From the NCBI GenBank assembly GCA_948099385.1, contig CANUEZ040000199.1:506001-570000 (forward strand): DNA of 64,000 bases, in the 5' to 3' direction. The notes beneath the pieces were generated by a model. The model worked only from the letters and a program-made list of their open reading frames with translations, did not search any database and was not told the origin of the DNA. Shown here piece after piece: positions 54,926 to 64,000 of the stretch. Numbering within the stretch: the first letter of the stretch is position 1; each line of letters begins with the position of its first letter. This stretch comes from Fasciola hepatica. Its lineage: Eukaryota > Platyhelminthes > Trematoda > Plagiorchiida > Fasciolidae. The position numbers were made by a program, and so were the translations under genes.

Positions 54926-55111
54926 AGCTTTCATTCCTGGATGAAGCGAATTCAGTTGTAACTTTGGGCGGATGCACTCACTAGTATCGTCCTCGAATAG
55001 GCTTTCGAGCGAAGCAAAACAAGGTTTAGTAACTGAGACATTACCGGGTCCTCGGGCCTTTGCTTCTTGAGCATGCATTTTTCTTGGGCGATGCTTACTG
55101 TAATCAGACAT
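54926..55111 (-). pseudogene. N-terminal part of an ORF split by the DNA transposon
   Basis: 62 codons from ATG 55,111 (MSDYSKHRPRKMHAQEAKAR, later CFASLESLFEDDTSECI) up to the transposon edge. They then run 16 codons into the transposon end and stop at 54,875. Joined to 50,255-50,401 at the empty site it forms a 110-residue frame. The start is basic and polar and I recognise no family. It is either a real host gene or exon, or part of an older repeat. Without the transposon the frame has no stop or shift, so the insertion is recent relative to decay of the ORF. Confidence 0.55.
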
Positions 55112-55461
55112 TTAAACTATCGATTACAGAGATTAGAAGGCTGATTTGTTATATATGTCAGCGGACGGAGTGGTGACGACCAGAAGGGGTTAAGTGAGTA
55201 GAGAGGAACCGTCTAGACAATACTGAGTGTCGTAAGATGGAGTGTGAGTGCCATCTTATAGTTACTAAAATATGGGTTAGCGATGGTCCGTGACCCGGAT
55301 ACGAAACAGATTGCTAATTGCATGCAGCCCAGATAGGAGACGGAGGTGAAATTCTATAGGAGGTCACCAAAGATGATCCCAAAGAAGGTTGACAAGTTGC
55401 TTTCTCTGTATGAATGAGGGGGACTGGGGCTTAAGCAAAAGAAGAGCAGATAAATAAATGA

Positions 55462-55610
55462 GGTGACTTAGCCAAGAGCCCATGGGTATTTCACAGAAGA
55501 GTTGGCAAAGCACAACTTTTGACAGTTGTAGGTCCAGATTTCTTAGTGAAATGTGTTGTTCATTTTTCGTGGTAGTAATTTATGGAAACACGGCGGTGTG
55601 CCGCAGTTAC
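55462..55610 (+). repeat. Dispersed repeat, copy right of the DNA transposon
   Basis: Same orientation as the copy at 48,640-48,790, with the same order of conserved blocks (see there). Confidence 0.45.
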
Positions 55611-56609
55611 TACCTTTGAAGATATAACGCTTTATTGTGCATAATCATTACTACTAGGTGTGGCGGAACCAGGCTTTACCGATGAAATGGAGGAAAAAAC
55701 GAGACAACTTAATTTAAACGTCAAGTTGACTTTGGTCTTATTACTCCAGGCACCCGAAGTGAGTCAGTGTCCACGTTTAATTGTGCAGTCCGAATGTTCC
55801 GTCGGACCGGCAATACCACTATTTAAAGGAACCGCACGGAGCACTTGCCATCCCGGAATAGGGTGTAGCCTGGGTAACACACCTTCGGGTCTGGGATACT
55901 GTTACTGCCCCAAGCCCCTGTCAGCACCACCATGGTATGCCAGTTGGGCTGAGGCAACCTTCCAAGTTATCTTTTTTTTTCAGCAAACCACGGACGTTAG
56001 AAAACGTGACGATAGTGTAGTCTTGACCCGCTGCCACCTCCGTTTGCTCACTGTGCCCTAGTTTGGAGGCACCAACGGGGCCACTTCATTTGCCTTCCAC
56101 GAAGCCAATGGCAACGTTTCTGCATCCGAAAATCCCGAATCACCAAGACGTGGTCGGAAAGCTGCGCCGGCTTTTCCATCCCCTGCCAGGAATGCGTGAG
56201 CAGTGCACAGGAAGCTAGAAAATGAGCAAGCACTGGCGGAACATGGTCGAACCAATGGGGACGGTGTAAAACGATCAACTTAAATCTTGAAGTAATGTAA
56301 GCTTTCTAGGCTGGTGGCCACTATTCTTGAGGTTATTGAATTGGTTCACAAGTTCAAGGCTCAAGCCCAAGGATACCGGATCTTGCATTTTTTCTGCAGT
56401 GCTGCAGGATGGAGTGCCGGACAGAGTGGGGTCACCAGATATTTTATGGGGAAGCTGTGTTAGGTGAGGCAGATGGAAAACAATGTTTTAGGGTTTTATT
56501 AAAGATAGTAGCTGCGGATACTGCGAAAATCGGCTGCGAGTTTGGCGAATGAGTATGCAAAGGTCCCACGCGTATTTCTTAGTTTGTATCCGCTGGTGAT
56601 CTTCCAGTT

Positions 56610-56720
56610 CAGTTTCACACCTTTCACAATCAGTCCAGGCGACATCATCAGTGCACAGGTGGGGTGCCCGCACTACTGCATGGCGTATGGAACTTGTTCT
56701 GGATTTGAACTTGACCTCCT
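56610..56720 (+). repeat. Inverted repeat arm 1
   Basis: TCACAATCAGTCCAGGCGAC, ATCATCAGTGCACAGGTGGG and GGAACTTGTTCTGGATTTG match the minus strand of 57,660-57,780 at about 70-75 percent by eye. Confidence 0.5.
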
Positions 56721-57659
56721 AGTTGACCCGGAACTTCAGTGGTTATTAACGATGAGAACGTGAACTTTTGACCTCCCGACGCGGAATAACGAATTTGGTA
56801 CGTTCGCTTTCGACCATTTGCAACGACGATTGCAGTCGAGAACTTTACTCTTAGTTAGTCTAGCTATTTGGTTTTCGCCCCAGTCCTTTATCATATTTTG
56901 GTTTACTTTTTATTTTTGAATAGCTGGTTGCATTCTTGTATTTCATACATTTCTTCTATGAATGCATGCGGTGAACTGGGTTTCATGACTGTGAGTCTAT
57001 ACCATCAAGATCCAGTAGTTTTCACCAGGGTTGGTTGAATTTCTTGTGGTTCAGGTTATTGTGAATCCTATTCATTCCAGTATTCTCACTGATCGAATTT
57101 GTTGAAGAAAGACAAGCTTTTAATTGGATCTTTTCCGTTTGGTCGTCGCTTGGTCCATAACGTGAGCTTTTTCCAAGCAGAACTCTTGTTCTTCTTGATA
57201 ATCACGAATAGATATAACGAAGAATGGATCATGTGTACTTGTAGATAGACCCTCAGAAAACCAGGTTTCCGAATTCAGCCTTCGTTTCAAATGGTTAAAA
57301 GCGAGCTTGGTAAGTTTATCTGTTTGTCTGTGGAGGTAAAAATGTCAAGTTTATAAAATTAGTACCAAGTGTAAATTCAGCCGAAGACCAGAAGATGAAA
57401 CTCGGCAATGTGACGATCCATCTAAAAAGTGGAGAAATATTATCGATATAAAATACAAACATAAAGACATCGTGGACTAGTCCTCTTGGATTGTTCCGCC
57501 TTCATCCAGACTGGTAGTTTCTCCACCTTTTTCCATTTTTTCTTTTGCTTTCGCAAGGCCGATACGACCCGCTGAAACGGAAAAAGGAATCCTTTGACCC
57601 AATTCACCACACTCATACGAACTATCCGAAGTTTTCATTACACCGTCGAAGATTCGGGC

Positions 57660-57780
57660 CACCTGGGAGGCCACGGCCACGTCCAGAACAGGCTCGGTAT
57701 ATGCATATAGGAGCGAGGGCACCCTCACCTGTATACTGATGATGCCATTTGGACTGATTATGAAACCTGTGCTGCCCAAA
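57660..57780 (-). repeat. Inverted repeat arm 2
   Basis: The minus strand reads TCATAATCAGTCCAAATGGC, ATCATCAGTATACAGGTGAG and CGAGCCTGTTCTGGACGTG, matching arm 1 in order. The arms are about 1 kb apart. It could be two copies of a short interspersed element. Confidence 0.5.
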
Positions 57781-59169
57781 AGGCAAGCTCAGAGATAGAG
57801 AACTGATACAAATCATCAACCTGAGCCACGAAAACGGCATTATTCAAAATCTTTGGTAGTGTCTGCCTCCCCCTGATTGCTTCCCTGGGTAGAGCGTACT
57901 CTATATCTCGTGCGAGTTTATTTCAGTGTAACATGCAAACGGTAGTGTTCTCCTGGCATGGGGGCTGAGTGTTATCCATCTTTAAAACACAAAGGAAAGA
58001 AAAACCCATAAGACGGAACTCAGTAGGACTATCAAGGGCCACCGACTCGTACATTATTCGAACAACAATATGGTGGCTTACAGCCCGGCCCTTACACCAA
58101 GAAGGTATCCACTCTGACAGGAACAGCGTTGCCGTAAAGATGCCCGTGGTTTACGTGTACAGTTTCTTAGTATGTCCGTCATCGTATATAAGTGTAGTCC
58201 GAAGAAGAATTGCTCAGCTAACGCGGAAGAAAGAAGATGGGAAGTTAAGAAAATATCCCCTCCAATAGGCCTATTGTCCATGGCATAGATGTTGGGTACA
58301 TTCATTCCAAAAGGGTGAAAAGTTGGTCTGGCTTCGCACTGCTCTTGTGGCCTATGTCTGAACCAGTTCGGTCTATTTGTCCTTGCGGACGAGAACGGTG
58401 TGCGCAGGTTGGCTGAATTATTCTAAGTCAAGGTGCACTTGGATAGTCCCAGGTGGTCACATTGTCCGAATACTTGGCGACGTTGAAATTCACAGTTTCT
58501 GAAGGACAGTCACTGTAAAAAAGAAATGGTGGGGACCCGGTGTAAAGCTCCGGGGTTCTCAAAAAGCGGCTGGAGATAGAGGGGAATAAAAACAGCTTGT
58601 ACGTACAATCTAGCTATTATCTCCAATGAAGTGCTAGTTTCACCACACTGAGAGACGCGGTAATTTTCCATGTTCCACCCCACTCTCCCTGGGTCTTCTT
58701 GAGTTTCAATTGATTCAAAATTAGGACTAATCAACACACGCCTGGCTCCAACTTGGAGGCCGCCTCGGGCAATAATAAATGATACCCTGTGGTTACCAAA
58801 AGAAAGATGTGAAAACGATAGGTTCCTGAAAAGTCCGTTCACAAGTCCTACTTTCATCTGCCAACCGATACTAAATAGCCGCTTTTAGCGGCATCGTGTA
58901 GGCTCTTGATGTATCCGTCTGCTGATGGCCGCAAAAATTTTGGTTTTCTCTGATGCCATGTATTGTGTGGTCCCAACAAAGCCGGTGGGAAATCAGTTCT
59001 TTCTGAGAAAGGCCTCGTTGCTTCTGTAAAAAAACGTATCGGTTATTAGTCCGCATACCCAACCGTTGTATGCCTTACATTGGTCAGACTGACGTGGATG
59101 ACCACTCTTCGAGCCTTAAATTCCGCTGCCAAGATTCATCTTTCGACTACGTATTCACGTTATTAATCG

Positions 59170-60880
59170 GCAGTCTTGTTACTTATGGTTTCGTGGGCCT
59201 GGAAGGGCCAGGTGCTGGCGCACTGTCTGGGCTTGGGTGGTTTAGCTGAGCACTTAGATAGACAGTTCGTTTGGCCTACCTTCACAGTGGACCTCCCAAA
59301 TATACCTGTCAGAGGAATGATGAAGACGAACATCACTCTTCTATTAGAAATGGAGTTTATGCGGGAGATCGGTTACTTGAAACGAGGCAGAGCCACCGGA
59401 TTGGGTGGATTGTCTCCACATTTTCGAACGATGAGGGCAAAGCTTAGGCTTAGGGGTTAACAAAACTCCTCGGAATTATTTGGAAAAAAAGAGATTCCCA
59501 AGAAATGGTATGAATTGGTGGTTGTGCCGAATCACAAGAAAGGTGACAGGTCCTCTTGTGAAAACCACAGTGGAATTGGCTTGGTAAGTATTGCGTCTAA
59601 ACTGCTCACCGAGCTTATTTTCCACAGATTATCCAGTACCAGCAAAATGTGTACGCGTGAGAATCAGGGCAGTTTCAGACCCGGTCGGGGTTGTATCGAC
59701 CACATCTTTACTCTTCGACAAATCTCAGAGCACAGACACATCTTCCGCGGGCTCACAGCCTCTGTCTTCCCTGATTTGAAAGTGGCGTTTGATTCAGTCG
59801 ACCGCACAGTTCTCTGGCGCTGCCTCTCATTGAACGGTGTACCAAACGACTTTATTTCTCTCTTCCAATGCTTGCATGCGAACAGCCGAAGCGGATTCCG
59901 TGCTCACGGCTACCTTCCACCCGAGTTCACCACGGAAAGTGGTGTTCGTCAGAGTTGCCCTCTTTCCCCCTTCCTCTTTAATTTTGCAACCGAATTGATT
60001 CTTAGGGCGACCCTATCGTCGTATGAGAATAGCAGCATTGATCACTGCTCAGGCAGTAAGCTGTCTGACCTGAAATACGCGGACGATATTGTTCTTCTGG
60101 GTGAAGATCCAGGTAAGTTGCAAGCTCTTATAGATAGCCTTTACAACAATGTTTGGGATGCGTTTTGCACCTTCAAAGTGTAAAATACTGCTACGTGACT
60201 GGGTTGGCTCAACACTAAGTCTTGTCCTGGTAGGAGAAGCTCTAGCTAAAGTCGATAAATGTTTGTACCTGGATAGTTACATCTCACCAGGTGGACAGAT
60301 ATCGGATGAAGCGTTATCGCGTATACAGAAGGGGCGTTTGACTTTTGCCAACCTCAGCCATCTGTGGCGTCGGCGTGATATCTGTTAAGGGTCAAGTGTA
60401 CAATGCGGCGGTTAGGTCTTTTCTATACGGCTCAGAAACACGGTCGTTAAGGTTAAAAAATAGACGAACACTGTCGGTGTGAGCAACAATGTCTCCGTAG
60501 CATTGCCCGAATATGGTGGGAAAACCATATCAGCAATGCTGAGGATAGGCGTAAGGTGTTAGTAACGAGAGTCAGTCTGTGGATCAAGCACTGAATCAAA
60601 ACAAGTTAAGGTGATTGCGACGTGTTACCCATGTCCACCGATAGACTTCCTCGGCGCACGCTGTTCTCCGAGGCATTCAATATCTGGAGAGTAGGTTGAG
60701 GTGGTCAGTCCACGAAACGGCAGGGTGGTAAAAAGGCTTGACCAGTGGACTCAACTAGGTAGACACTCTGCCTAGGGTCAACGTGATCTGCGTACCAGGC
60801 TTTTGGAGACATTGCGATACGGCTGAGTATCGCGGCCAGTTTCGTGATTCCAATAAGACAGTTCCTCTGTCTTCGTAATT
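59170..60880 (+). mobile_element. RTE-like LINE, 5'-truncated and decayed
   Basis: It contains the RT and the RTE-type C-terminal region. The C-terminus is recognisable in broken frames at 60,390-60,850 (KGQVYNAAVRSFLYGSETRS; LRSIARIWWENHISNAEDRR; RLPRRTLFSEAFNIW). No endonuclease is seen upstream, so the copy is probably 5'-truncated near 59.2 kb. The 3' end is not defined. Confidence 0.65.
59176..60388 (+). pseudogene. RTE-like reverse transcriptase (one stop, one frameshift)
   Basis: A single frame from about 59,215 to 60,147 with one TAA (59,458-59,460), then a one-base shift into the frame ending at 60,388. Motifs: EIGYLKRGRATGLGGLSPH, KKWYELVVVPNHKKGDR, FRPGRGCIDHIFTLRQI, DLKVAFDSVDR (catalytic Asp), SGVRQSCPLSPFLFNF (usually QGCPLSP), LKYADDIVLLGEDPGKL (YADD) and MRFAPSKCKILLRDW. 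This order and wording is typical of RTE-clade RTs such as schistosome SR2. It is inactive as it stands. Confidence 0.8.
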
Positions 60881-61049
60881 ACGGCTTGTTAGTTTGATTT
60901 TGAGGTATTTTTCACCCTGTGCTTCAATTATTCATGCATTTCTTTGGAAGATGCTGCAAGGTAACAACCATCACCAGGGTGCTCAAGTGCGAGATTAGTA
61001 TTGTTGTGAACTGAACGAGAACGGTGCACTCCGAGTCCCCCTCCGTCGT
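60881..61049. other. Spacer without recognised features
   Basis: Short gap between the plus-strand RTE-like element and the minus-strand CR1-like remnant. Nothing seen. Confidence 0.3.
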
Positions 61050-62500
61050 CGATGACTACAGTGTTTCGACCATAACCTTCGGTGAGCCGAGTCGCATATA
61101 ACTAAACCAACACTCTGGAATGCATCCATTTTTTGTTCGGCTGTGGCTCCTTTGTAGGCTGCTCAAAAAGTGGACCAATACCGCAGAAAAAGACGTGGAG
61201 CTTTGAAGCTTTCGGTCGGTCTTCGGAGTCCGGCGGTGAAAAATGACTGGGTCGATATCTGCGCCCAGTTTTCCCCCTACCGCCAAGCCTGGTGAGCAAT
61301 GTTTCGTGATGTCGGTGGAGCCGACGTATTCACTCACATGGTGAAGTTGCCTGAAAGGAAGAGAGGAAGAAAGCTTATTACTGACAGACCTCCCAACAAG
61401 AATCCAAGCTGAGTGTAAGAGGTGAATCCGCTCTTTTTCGAACAGGGCAGTGAAATGTTTTGGCGTGCGCTCAAACATTTCACTGAAAGTATTAGTTATG
61501 CTAACGCGTCTGTACTTCCCTGGTTGATGGTGATCGTTTTTATGAAAATAGGGCTAATTATAGGCCCCCCCCCAAGAAGTTCGTAACGTACCAAATTCTA
61601 AGCACCGATGGAAAAGGCTCGCGTATATTTCCACTAGTGTTGTGCAGGTTTCTTTGGGAATTCCATCATGGATCTCCTCCGGACACATTGAACTGAGTGC
61701 GTCAATTTCGTGGGGGTAACACTTTTTGTCATTTCTAGTAAACAAATAAAGTGAATGAATGTTGTTCAACTGGCGGGCCTGGTAATTGAGGGCAGGAAGT
61801 GAAGAGGTAGAAACTATCCGGAAGTGAGACCTGGAAATCTCTGCCACGGGAAAATGTTGCAGCTGGAGTGCTGTCTCTAAGGCAGAACTCAAGTGGAGTT
61901 GCACCCGGATCCGTGGGTCTACCCATAAGCCTGACACGAGCGGACCAGTTTGAGTTCGCTCCCGCTAAGAGAGACATTTGCTTCTTCGCTTCTTTTAGCC
62001 TTGCCAAGTCAAAGAAAAACTTTGAATTATGCAGAGTCCTTTTCTGACCCTGTCTACTGAGGCCCGATAAACCCCCTGCAGCATTCGTCTGACTAGGATC
62101 TGATGGATCGCAGCAGCGGGGCTGGCCGTTGATCGTGACTCGCTTCTTACGACATTTTTCTAGTCATCCTGGCGGGTACAGTTTTCAAGGTTGTAGCCCG
62201 GATTTCCTGCCTTAGTTAGTCGAGTTGAGATGCCGAATTTTCGAGTGAGAAATGAAATTTAATCATCAAAAATTTGTTCTCCTGGAAGAGATGAGGAGTG
62301 CGCGTTGTGAGTCTTGAGGAGGTCACGGAATTATTCGATCAAATTGAGAGGGTGCCTTGTAACTCTCCTCGAAAATAGCAAGTATATTAACAGCATTTAG
62401 TTCGAGGTTCTCGTTGGAGGTCACCAGATCCAGCGGTGATGGATTATGCTCCGTACGGTTTCCATTTGGTTCACTGACGTGCTGCCACCAGGAGAGTTTA
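61050..62500 (-). pseudogene. CR1-like LINE remnant (EN end and RT fingers), copy K
   Basis: On the minus strand, WWQHVSEPNGNRTEHNPSPL then DLVTSNE (about 62,490-62,400) is the C-terminal part of an endonuclease (compare GGWTQHVMCPTRGSSILDLI). Further along, DGIPKETCTTLVEIYASLFH then RCLEFGTLRTSW (about 61,670-61,570), HQPGKYRRVSITNTFSEMFE (about 61,530-61,470) and LLHSAWILVGRSVSNKL are RT fingers motifs. The palm with the catalytic residues is not seen. Several frame changes. It appears distinct from the AAT-tailed family. Confidence 0.5.
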
Positions 62501-62990
62501 GCCTCAGGCCTTTTATTGCCTGGTCAAAAGTGCAACAGGGACTGTTTCTTTTCCGGCTAAGTTCTGACCATGAACTATTTATAACCTGTGCAAATGTTTT
62601 TCATACTGAGTGGCTACAATTAAACTGGTGCTTTCTCACATGCTCACAGCTCTTGACCTGGGTCAACCGCATCATCGTGGATTGCAGCCAGGGCGGCCCC
62701 ATTCACGGCTGTGAAACACGTTGGTCCGCGTCTGCAGACACTTATCACTCTCTCATCCGCGCGCATTTCGTCCCACTCCTGGAAGGTGGTTGAAGTAACA
62801 CTATAGCCAATCACTCGCAGCAGCTGGTACTAGACGAAAACCGTCGACGTCCTTTCCAGGCAGAATTATTCAACTGATTATCAACGCAGCAAAAGCCCAG
62901 GATCTAGAAGAGCAACGGATAAAGGCCCAGCCGGCTCTACTGGTGGCTGCTAGTGCCTCCGAAGGTCAAACAACCAGTGACTCACAGAAA
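62501..62990. other. No gene recognised
   Basis: A 115-codon plus-strand frame (62,446-62,793) has no recognised motif and partly overlaps the antisense of the LINE remnant. Nothing else seen. Confidence 0.3.
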
Positions 62991-62999
62991 AGGTGGACC

Positions 63000-63268
63000 T
63001 GTAGTGCTACCAATAAAGCACTCAATGACGAAGTCTAACAAATTTGTTTATTTGAACAATGACCGTTTTTGGTGGCGCCACTTGCTCCGCCTGTGTACGT
63101 CGTCTGCACGCCGTTGCGCTCCTCCAATACACACGTTGTCCCGCTCCAGCGTTTTGAGTTCTGCTTTGCGCGCTGCCGAGTATATTCGCTAACGTGTCAC
63201 ATACCGAGGACCACGGGCTATAGACTATACGGGAGCAGGTCCTGAATTAACTGTGATTAATCCTAAAC
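63000..63268 (+). mobile_element. Probable 5' LTR of a Ty3/gypsy retrotransposon (limits uncertain)
   Basis: It lies immediately before a primer-binding-site-like sequence and gag. It includes an AATAAA at 63,012-63,017 and a GGTGGCGCCAC block at about 63,070. A TGT at 63,000 or at 63,196 (TGTCACATACCG) could be the start. I cannot find a clean ...CA end, and the 3' LTR is outside the window, so the limits are guesses. Confidence 0.4.
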
Positions 63269-63282
63269 TGGTGAGCCCGAAC
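63269..63282 (+). promoter_or_regulatory. Primer-binding site, tRNA-Trp-like
   Basis: TGGTGAGCCCGAAC resembles the complement of the tRNA-Trp 3' end (TGGTGACCCCGACG), which CsRn1-type gypsy elements of flatworms use as primer. It differs from it at two of 14 positions. Its place between the presumed LTR and gag is right. Confidence 0.5.
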
Positions 63283-63490
63283 AACAAATTAATTCTCGAA
63301 GGACATTCGTAAGTCCCTCAATCACATTTATTCGTTTACATATACACTTTTCCGATATATAAACGGTAAATTCCGGATATCAGTTACCATATCCCTTATA
63401 TATATTTTCTCATATCCATATTATAAGTGTTTCACTTTTGCTGCACTGGCCTCTTTATATCATTTTTACATTTGATATACCATTGCAACT

Positions 63491-64000
63491 ATGGCTAGCA
63501 ACGACCGTAAACCTGACCCGGAACCGTCCGTTTCGACAGTCTCCCTAGCCGTCCCTCAGTTTTTTATTGATGACCCTCAACTCTGGTTTCATATGTTGGA
63601 GGCAGAGTTTGAATCACATAGAATTACAAGCGAACGAACCCGTTACTTGTGGACTATCGGTCGCCTTCCCCGTGACGTTGCTACTCAGATACGCGACGTA
63701 ATATTTAATAACAGTTCTTACACAGCCGTGAAAGACACTGTAATCTCTTGTCTTTTACCGTCAGAGTCGTCCAGACTAAAACGGCTGACCCAAGGGACAG
63801 AGTTAGGTAGCAAGAAGCCCTCTGCAATACTGAGAGAAATGCAGCAGCTGGCAGGGCAACTTTTAGAGGAAAACGTCCTTAAAGAGTTGTGGGTACAGCG
63901 ACTACCATCCAACATTCAAGCACTGCTCGAGGTTTCCAGCCACCTTAAGCTCACAGAAGCGGCTAAACTAGCAGACGGTATTATGGACCGGTACCATCCA
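63491..64000 (+). CDS. Gag polyprotein N-terminal part, Ty3/gypsy (CsRn1-like), runs off the window
   Basis: 170 codons open from ATG 63,491 to the window end. VPQFFIDDPQLWFHMLEAEF, TSERTRYLWTIGRLPRDVAT and QLAGQLLEENVLKELWVQRL are characteristic of the retrotransposon Gag proteins found in CsRn1-like elements of flatworms and related elements of arthropods (P.F...P.LWF..LE..F pattern). It would form the capsid of the virus-like particle. The zinc knuckle, protease, RT, RNase H and integrase would lie beyond the window. No stop or frameshift so far, so the copy may be recent. A 208 nt leader separates it from the primer site. Confidence 0.8.
   Translation, partial: MASNDRKPDPEPSVSTVSLAVPQFFIDDPQLWFHMLEAEFESHRITSERTRYLWTIGRLPRDVATQIRDVIFNNSSYTAVKDTVISCLLPSESSRLKRLTQGTELGSKKPSAILREMQQLAGQLLEENVLKELWVQRLPSNIQALLEVSSHLKLTEAAKLADGIMDRYHP

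Larger units (their letters stand above)
55112..59160. other. No gene recognised (4 kb); dispersed and inverted repeats
   Basis: Several frames of 60-130 codons occur but none carries a motif I can name. Repeats are listed separately (55,462-55,610; 56,610-56,720 against 57,660-57,780). The region 57.9-59.1 kb is where the missing 5' part of the RTE-like LINE would lie, but no endonuclease motif is visible. Confidence 0.3.

Noticed and set aside
54875..55111. 78-codon frame as a complete gene
   Set aside because: Its last 16 codons lie inside the transposon end, so the stop at 54,875 is created by the insertion.
62446..62793. 115-codon plus-strand frame before the LTR element
   Set aside because: It largely overlaps the antisense of a LINE remnant and has no recognised domain.
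1..64000. CRISPR arrays, tRNA or rRNA genes
   Set aside because: No regularly spaced identical repeats with unique spacers and no convincing tRNA or rRNA sequence were seen. The repeats present are transposon-derived.

Overview
This window looks like a repeat-dense stretch of a flatworm genome, most likely a tapeworm (cestode). That is an inference from four things: CR1-like and RTE-like LINEs of the kind common in Platyhelminthes, a CsRn1-like Ty3/gypsy gag, (AAT)n-tailed retroelement ends, and a spliced gene whose introns are almost all 33-41 nt. No database search was possible. I see no bacterial-style operons, no tRNA or rRNA genes and no CRISPR array.

Layout. From 0 to about 48 kb the window is a mosaic of non-LTR retrotransposons in both orientations, many nested or truncated. 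Minus-strand CR1-like LINE remnants lie at about 1.8-6.7, 6.7-8.5, 13.1-16.9, 22.6-25.3, 25.4-27.5, 36.4-38.7 and 38.9-48.0 kb. Plus-strand ones lie at 8.5-10.5 and 28.7-33.4 kb. Two 3'-end types recur. One ends in a segment with GATAATAAAT-like termini. The other has a roughly 2 kb 3'UTR that closes with a small CATGC/GCATG hairpin and an AAT-repeat tail. The best-preserved LINE (38.9-48.0 kb, minus) keeps an intact ORF1 and an almost intact EN-RT ORF2. Its 3'UTR is interrupted by a younger, plus-strand LINE with an intact RT ORF (39.1-41.2 kb).

The most notable object is at 50,402-54,923: an apparently complete 4,522 bp DNA transposon. It has perfect 16 bp terminal inverted repeats, a 2 bp target-site duplication, subterminal TACCAC repeats, a spliced transposase-like gene (644 codons) and a second spliced gene (386 codons) carrying a DUF4806-like domain. 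Removing the element and one TSD copy restores an uninterrupted 110-codon reading frame across the flanks, which independently supports the boundaries and shows that it landed in an ORF. The element appears structurally intact among mostly decayed neighbours.

From 55 to 64 kb there are unassigned repeats, a decayed RTE-like LINE (59.2-60.9 kb, plus), a CR1-like LINE remnant (61.0-62.5 kb, minus) and, running off the right end, the 5' part of a Ty3/gypsy LTR retrotransposon (tRNA-Trp-like primer site and open gag). Essentially all coding potential recognised here belongs to mobile elements. The only candidate non-transposon gene is the ORF split by the DNA transposon.
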